DNA from: Mycoplasma sp. UBA710 | GTDB taxonomy: Bacteria; Bacillota_I; Bacilli_A; Mycoplasmatales; Metamycoplasmataceae | DNA length: 12,445 bases | NCBI GenBank assembly: GCA_002298905.1 | Contig: DBMA01000033.1 | Location: 279 to 12,723 of the forward strand | Direction: 5' to 3' | Shown: positions 6,742 through 12,445 of the stretch, one piece after another | How positions within the stretch are numbered: the stretch's first letter is position 1 | Layout of the letters: each line of letters begins with the position of its first letter | The notes under the pieces: generated by a model | The model's database searches: none | What the model saw: the letters and a program-made list of their open reading frames with translations, nothing else | Told to the model about the DNA's origin: nothing | Made by a program: the position numbers and the translations under genes

Positions 6742-8430
6742 TTATTTTTTAATTTTTTGTAAGCCCAATTCATGTAATTGATCATCATTAACATTTGAAG
6801 GAGAATTGAATAACACATCAATTCCATTAGCATTTTTAGGAAATGCAATTACATCTCTAATTGAATTTTCTTGAGCTAAAATCATAACTAAACGATCTAT
6901 TCCAAAAGCAATTCCGCCATGAGGAGGAACTCCATAAGAAAAAGCATTTAAGAAAAATCCAAATTTATGATCTATTTCTTCTTTAGATAAATTTAAAACT
7001 TGAAACATTTTATTTTGTAATTGAGGATCATGAATTCTAATTGATCCTGAAGATAATTCAAACCCATTTAAAACTAAATCATATGATCTTGCTTTTACTT
7101 TAGAAAGATCACTATCTAAATATTGAATTGTATCTAAAGTGGGAGAAGTAAAAGGGTGATGGGCAGGAGATATAGTATCATTTTCGAATTCAAACATAGG
7201 TCAATCTACAATTCAAACAAATTGATATTCATTTGTTGCTAAATGAAATAGCTCATTCAACTTTGTTCTTATAGCACCTAAGGATTGTGTTGTAGATTGA
7301 TATTTACCTCTAGTAATTAATAATGTAGCATTTTCAATTTTAAAATCTTCAATAATTTGTTTTAATTCTTCTTCAATTGAATTATTTAAAGAATTTTGCT
7401 TAAATTTTTGATTTTCTATTTTAATAGCAATTAATTTATCAGTTTTATTTTTTAAAGCAATTTCTTCTAAAATCTTAATATTACTATTAGCAAGTTCTTG
7501 ATCAAAAATTAAACATTTTATTGATTCGACATTTTTAAATAAATCACATGATGTGTTTTTAAAATATTCATTTAGGTCTTTTAATTGATATCCATATCTT
7601 AAATCAGGTTTGTCACTTCCATATAAATCAATAGCATCATTATATTTCATTCTTAAGAATGGAGTTTTAATTTTTATATTTACTACCTCCATAATAGAGC
7701 TAAATAATTGTTCCATTAAAGTAAATAAAGTCTCTTCAGTTATAAAAGACATCTCTATATCTAATTGTGTAAATTCAGGTTGGCGGTCTTTTCTCATGTC
7801 TTCATCTCGAAATGCTCTTGAAACTTGAAAATATCTTTCAATACCTGAAATCATTAATAATTGTTTATATAATTGAGGAGATTGAGGAAGAGCAAAGAAT
7901 TTGCCTTCATGTCTTGTGGGTACCAAATAATCTCTAGCACCTTCTGGAGTAGATTTTGATAAGATAGGTGTTTCAATTTCTAAAAATCCATTATTATGAA
8001 ATCAATCTCTAGCAGCTTTAATAACTTGATGTCTTAATAAAAGATTTTGAAACATTTTAGGTCTTCTTAAATCTAAAAAACGATATTGTAATCTTGTATC
8101 TTCTTTTGCATTTAAATTATCTTTAATTTCAAAAGGAATTTCTTTTGATTTTGATAATATTTTATAATCTTCGACTTCTATCTCATACATACCAGTAGGT
8201 ATTTCTTTATTAGGTGATTTTCTTAATTTTAATATTCCTTCTATCTTAATGACTGATTCTTTAGTAAAATCAATTTTTGTTTTAAATATTAATTGTACTA
8301 TTCCTGTTCTATCTCTTAGATCAACAAAATTAAAATTACCCATTTTTCTAATATTTTGTGCTCATCCATATAAAGTGACTTGTGCATTTTCTTTAAAATT
8401 TATTATTTCAATATTTTGATACTTTTTCAT
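6742..8430 (-). CDS. aspS: Aspartate--tRNA ligase (AspRS)
   Basis: This is a class IIb synthetase of the bacterial type (562 residues, usual length), which charges tRNA-Asp with aspartate. The N-terminal OB-fold domain is at about residues 1-105, with VTLYGWAQNIRKMGNFNFVD near its start. The QSPQLYKQLLM segment that follows is the conserved aspartyl active-site region (about 184-194). Motif 2, FRDEDMRKDRQPEFTQLDIE, is at about 207-226. A bacterial GAD insertion domain lies at about 285-400. AHHPFTSP is at 423-430 and motif 3, GIAFGIDRLVMI, is at 506-517. Several TGA codons are read as Trp, including 7198-7212 and the region around 8000. AAGGTG precedes the ATG, and the gene starts 3 nt after the hisS stop, so hisS and aspS are translated from one message. 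Coexistence with asnS suggests it is specific for tRNA-Asp. Confidence 0.97.
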
Positions 8431-8433
8431 AAT

Positions 8434-9705
8434 TTATTCACCTTTTAATAAAATACTTTTTATTTTTTCATAAAGAATATTAAAATTAACAATTATATTA
8501 TTATTTGTTTGAGTTTTAATAGTTCATTGATTTGTGTGATGTTGACTTAATTCTTGAAAAATTATTAGTTGAGAATTAAGTTTTTGAGCATCGCTAAGTA
8601 ATTTCTTAAATTTTTTAAATTGATAGTTGTATTCTACAATAATATCATTTGCTCTTAATTGATAAATTAAAGGTCTAATTTGTTCAATTTGTTCATCATT
8701 TTCTAGAAGAAAATTAACATTAATTTGGTCGGCTAAAAATTGATATTTTTGATCATATTTGATTATTTCAAACAGTCTTTCAACTCCAATTCCAAATCCT
8801 ACACCATTAATTTGAATATTGCTATCATTTTCGATTAAATCATAATAACATCCTCCACCAATTATAGTAACTTTTGATCCTAATAAGTTAGATGTTGATA
8901 TAAATTCAAAAACAATGTTAGAGTAATAATCTAAACCTCTTACTAATGAATAATTCACTTGATAAGATATTTTTAATGAATCTAAAGCTTTTAATATTTT
9001 GTCAAATTGCTCTTTAGTTTCATTAGATCAATAATCGCAAATTTGAGGCGCTTTCTTAACAATATCTAATTGTGAATCATTCTTATCATCTAATATTCTT
9101 AAAGGGTTAATACTAATTCTTTTTTGAGATATTTCTGAAAGTTGATCTTGATGTTTTGTAAAATATTTTTTTAATTCTTCAATATATAATTGTCTTTCTT
9201 CTTTGGTTCCGATACTATTAATATTTAAAACATAATCATTTATATTCAACTTATTTAATAAAGAAGAAGCAAGAGCAATAACATCAATTATTGCATTATC
9301 AGACAAATTATTAGTAAATTCTACACCTATTTGATAAAACTGTCTTAATCTACCTTTTTGCGGTTTTTCATAACGATACATTGAATCAATATAAAATAAT
9401 TTGTTGTAAGTGCTATTGCTATATAAATTATTTTCAATAATAGCACGACCAACGGATGCCGTTCCTTCTGGTTTTAAAGCTAATAATCGATCATTATAAT
9501 CTTTAAATTTGTATATTTCTTTTGTTACTATATCACTTGATTCACCATTAGAGCCTTTAAATAATTCAAATGATTCAAAAGTAGGGGTTATTATTTTTTT
9601 AATATTATATGTTCTTGCAAGAGATTCAAATGAATCAAAAATCAATTGATAAATTTTAGCATCTAATCCAAAAATATCTTTTGTTCCTCGAGGTTTTTGA
9701 ATCAC
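8434..9705 (-). CDS. hisS: Histidine--tRNA ligase (HisRS), GTG start
   Basis: This is a class IIa synthetase of 423 residues, the standard length. The N-terminus IQKPRGTKDIFG is canonical. Motif 1 lies around residues 36-48 and the histidine-binding LKPEGTAS at 78-85. Motif 2, YIDSMYRYEKPQKGRLRQFY, is at 105-124. The HisA motif LVRGLDYYSNIVFEF is at 254-268 with catalytic Arg256, and motif 3 GFGIGVERL is at 303-311. The usual GGRYD signature reads GGGCYYDL (283-290), with Cys286 in place of the Arg. The start is GTG with AAGGAG 6 nt upstream; no other start fits. TGA codons are read as Trp at 9028 and 8524. It is followed after 3 nt by aspS, the frequent hisS-aspS pairing. The C-terminal anticodon domain (about 325-410) is poorly conserved. 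Confidence 0.96.
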
Positions 9706-9729
9706 TGTTAACTCCTTAATTTTATAAAC

Positions 9730-9757
9730 AAAAAAACCCTTTTAAAAAGGATTTTTT
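9730..9757 (-). terminator. Intrinsic-terminator-like hairpin upstream of hisS (end of secDF or hisS attenuator)
   Basis: The minus strand reads AAAAAATCCTTTTT then AAAAGGGTTTTTTT. This is a CCTTTT/AAAAGG stem flanked by A6 on the left and T7 on the right, so it can act in both directions. It lies 25 nt before the hisS GTG but downstream of the extended -10 at 9781-9789. It therefore either terminates secDF transcripts or sits inside the hisS leader as an attenuator. Confidence 0.65.
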
Positions 9758-9780
9758 ATCGCTATTTAAAAGTAATAATA

Positions 9781-9789
9781 ATTATAACA
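9781..9789 (-). promoter_or_regulatory. Extended -10 promoter of hisS-aspS
   Basis: The minus strand reads TGTTATAAT (9789-9781), a perfect extended -10. Transcription would start near 9774, about 69 nt upstream of hisS and upstream of the terminator-like hairpin. No -35 hexamer is seen; the expected place is occupied by an all-AT inverted repeat. Confidence 0.5.
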
Positions 9790-9813
9790 ATTTAAATATT
9801 CAAATATTTAAAT
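9790..9813. repeat. All-AT inverted repeat between secDF and hisS promoter
   Basis: The arms ATTTAAATATT (9790-9800) and AATATTTAAAT (9803-9813) are perfect complements around a CA spacer. The repeat abuts the upstream edge of the hisS -10 and the secDF stop. It could be chance in AT-rich DNA, a DNA-binding site or an aid to transcript-end formation. It has no G-C pair in the stem and is not a convincing terminator alone. Confidence 0.4.
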
Positions 9814-9817
9814 ATTA

Positions 9818-12445
9818 TTATTTAATGTCATTAATTCCTTTAAAACTTTGTTCTTTGATTTTCTCTGTATCTCAGAAATTATTATTAATAATTTTTCTTG
9901 ATATTCTTGCTTTTAATAGTTCAAAACTAATTAATAATCTAGGAACAAATAGTAATATAACTGATATATTAATAAACTCAAATATGATATTTAATAGCAA
10001 GAATTTTCAAGGTAAAGAACCAAATAAAGCAATTAATAAGACAAATGCAAAAATAATAATTGCATTAATAATTAAAAATGATTTAAACATTTCAAAAAAT
10101 TCATAATAAACAATTTTTTTGATGTTATTTTTTGTCAATAATTCAATTCTTGAAAGTTTTAATTTATGATTAACTTTTGATAAAAATGACATCATAAATG
10201 ATAATAATAAAACAAATGAAAATATTATTGCTGTTGATGAAATTAAATTAAATTTAACCGATCCAACCAAAATAACAAATGTCATTATTGAACCTGAAAT
10301 AATAAAAGATAAAAATAATGTTAATGATTTTACTCAATCCATTCAAATTAAAATTAAAGCACACATAACAATTAAGGCAATTAAAATTCCATACATTGTA
10401 AATCTCATAATTATAAATGTGTCTGAACTAATAATAGTAGAAGGAATAATAACAAGATTATATAAATTAGTTAATTGTTGACTAATATTATTAACTATTG
10501 AATTAGATAAAGTAGTATTCAATAAAATTGAAATAGTTTGAAGATCTAAAATATTAATATTCTTTTCTTCGATTCCATTTTTAAATAATATTTGTTTAAT
10601 TGATAATATTTCATCATTAGTAAATAAAGCATTGTCAATTTTACTTATTTTCATACTAAATTGATCTGGAATTGTATTATTCAATGTTCAACCATTAAAA
10701 ATAGTATATCCAGTATTTATTAAATTCCCAATTAACATCAAAATTGCTAAAACTAAAATTATTCCAAAGAAAATAAATAATCATTTTTTAGACGTAATTA
10801 TTCTTTCAAATTTATTATATTTTTGCTCTTCATTTTCATTAACAAATTTAACGATAGAATTATCTAATAATTCTTTTTTTTCTTCATTAACTTCAATAGT
10901 TTCTATAGATATAGAATCTTTCTTAATTTCTTGTTTAACATTTTGTTTAACATTTTTATTTTTTAAAAAGCCAATAGTTTTTAGATTATTTTCAAAATAA
11001 CTCAATCCTGTTAATAATTTTGACATTGCAAACATTGATGGTATTAACACAAGAGCAATTGCAAAACATGAAATTAAAATAATTATTGAAAATTGATTTA
11101 ATACATTTGAAGTTATAATGTAAAAAATACCAACAAATAATGTTAAGAAAATGGCCTTTAAATATCAATTTTTTTGATAATTTTTAATAGTATTTTTAGT
11201 TGCTTTATTAACTGTATTACCTAATTTAAATTGTTTTTTGATATTTGATAAAAATGAAATAATAAAGTCTAAAGAAATAAACAATGTTAATAATATTGCA
11301 CTAACGCTAAAGGAATCATAGTCTCCAAAAAATACACTAATCATTAATAATGCTAAGAAAATAATTACTGCTAATAAGATAATTGCAAATATACCTAAAT
11401 AACCATAATTAATAACTACAAAAATTGATACAATGGCAAATATTGATATTAAAGATATCATTAAGAAGAAATAAGCATTTGTTCCATTATTAGCTGTTCT
11501 TGAAGATAAAACATAATTATTTAATTTATATGTAGAAATTCAAAATGAAACATCTAAATATTCATTTTCAATTTCTTTAGATGATAAGTTGGAATTTGCA
11601 ACTCCAAAATCCTTATTAATTGTTATTGTTTTTATTGATTGACCAGATAATTGAAAATCAGTAAGTTCATTTTTAGAAACAATAAAATCGGTTGCCTTAT
11701 AAATTTTATTTGTTTCAGGATCTATAAATTCATCTTTAAAAAAAAATGTATTTAATGTTGTTCCATTTTCTGTAGTTGTTTGATCTTCAGGAGTCCTTTT
11801 TTGTTGGAATAAAAATTGATATAATGAACCTTGATACCCATCATTTACAATTGCTGCTTCTACAATTTTTTTCAATATTTCTAAATTTTTTCAAATAATT
11901 ACTTTAGTACCTAAATTCTGAGATTTAGCTCATTCATAAAAAAAAGGCGAATTAAATGATAAAGAATAGCTATTAGAAGAAAGATTCGCCAAATTAAATA
12001 CTGAATTATTATCAAAAGTTGAATTAAATAATTGAGAAGAAACAGTAGCATTAATTGGTAATAATGTTAAATTATTTTTATGAGTAATACTATTTATTAT
12101 TTGATTAGTTTGATTTAAATTATTTATATCAATATTTGTTATATCAATATTTCACACATTTTCTGATTCATATGATGAAGAAACAACTGAACTAGGAAAT
12201 GAATATTCTAGTCTTTTATGCAAATTTTGTAATAATTGTCTTGAATAAGTTTCTTCTAATATTTGTGATCCATCATTTTGAATGGGATTAATTTTTAAAG
12301 AAATTCCGTTTTTATAATCATTAGAAACTTTTGTATCTTTTGATTTAAAAGCAAAAGATAAGCCGATAAATAATCCTGAAAATATAAATAAAAAAAATAA
12401 GATTATTCATCTTTTTTTTGGTGATAATTTAAAAAACTTTTTTAA
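9818..12445 (-). CDS. secDF: Protein translocase SecDF, fused and divergent (N-terminal start outside window)
   Basis: 875 codons are in the window. The first visible residues, LKKFFKLSPKKRW, and a membrane segment (about residues 13-33) show that only the very N-terminus is missing. A large extracytoplasmic domain follows (about 35-320). Then come about five membrane segments (323-470) of the SecD half, including SVSAILLTLFISLDFIISFL with Asp393 in the place of the conserved SecD Asp. After a charged cytosolic linker (about 475-550), the SecF half starts (LFIFFGIILVLAILMLIGNLI). It has an extracytoplasmic part and five more membrane segments. SecDF is an RND-family membrane protein that uses the proton gradient to pull proteins through SecYEG. 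The GGxxL signatures are weak, and the SecF N-D motif is absent. In-frame TGA codons encode Trp at several sites, including 11872-11920 and 10007-10009. The best alternative is another RND-type export protein. Confidence 0.8.

Noticed and set aside
7610..7828. Plus-strand open frame of 72 codons
   Set aside because: It is antisense to the AspRS catalytic region and has no independent support.
6742..8430. aspS appears as three separate open frames under the standard code, suggesting frameshifts or a pseudogene
   Set aside because: All pieces are in the same frame and are interrupted only by TGA, which encodes Trp in mollicutes. Domains and motifs are continuous across the joints.
9706..9789. 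T-box riboswitch in front of hisS
   Set aside because: The leader is about 69 nt, with no stem I, specifier loop or T-box sequence; only a terminator-like hairpin is present.
9825..10106. Plus-strand open frame of 93 codons
   Set aside because: It is antisense to the C-terminal membrane part of secDF, and its composition mirrors the hydrophobic antisense. No Shine-Dalgarno or family resemblance is seen.
9818..12445. secDF appears as at least five short frames, suggesting decay
   Set aside because: All pieces share one frame and the breaks are TGA codons. The membrane pattern runs on without interruption.

Overview
The window comes from a very AT-rich bacterium that reads UGA as tryptophan, so it is a mollicute of the Mycoplasma type. 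Five genes (recR, dnaX, asnS, aspS, hisS), the secDF gene and a small unknown gene all run straight through in-frame TGA codons at positions where their families have Trp or tolerate it. Gene content and order (dnaX-ybaB-recR-tmk beside infC-rpmI-rplT, and secDF-hisS-aspS) fit a Mycoplasma or Metamycoplasma-like genome. I do not name a species.

Layout, left to right. On the minus strand lie rplT (first six codons only), rpmI and infC, the conserved translation operon. infC has an AUU start codon, and in front of it is a structured leader that looks like the L20 autoregulatory leader. Next, also on the minus strand, comes the tightly packed dnaX-ybaB-recR-tmk operon (clamp loader, nucleoid protein, recombination mediator, dTMP kinase), with 1-nt TAATG overlaps at two joints. 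A short divergent promoter region of 75 bp separates dnaX from plus-strand asnS. After asnS comes a 92-residue gene of unknown function whose N-terminus resembles a double-glycine-type secretion leader. A hairpin then ends the plus-strand unit and may also end the convergent aspS unit. The rest is minus strand: aspS, hisS and a long, divergent secDF that runs off the right edge.

The genes are mostly housekeeping: translation initiation and ribosomal proteins, three class II aminoacyl-tRNA synthetases (Asn, Asp, His), DNA replication and repair, dTTP synthesis and protein export. The least ordinary parts are the small leader-peptide gene, the poly-A slippage candidate where a short DnaX (gamma-like) product would end, the hairpin inside the apparent hisS leader, the SecF half of SecDF that has lost its conserved N-D motif, and the nearly leaderless dnaX promoter overlapping the asnS promoter. 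Recognisable promoters are mostly of the extended -10 type (TGNTANAAT) without a clear -35. No rRNA, tRNA, CRISPR or insertion sequence was seen.
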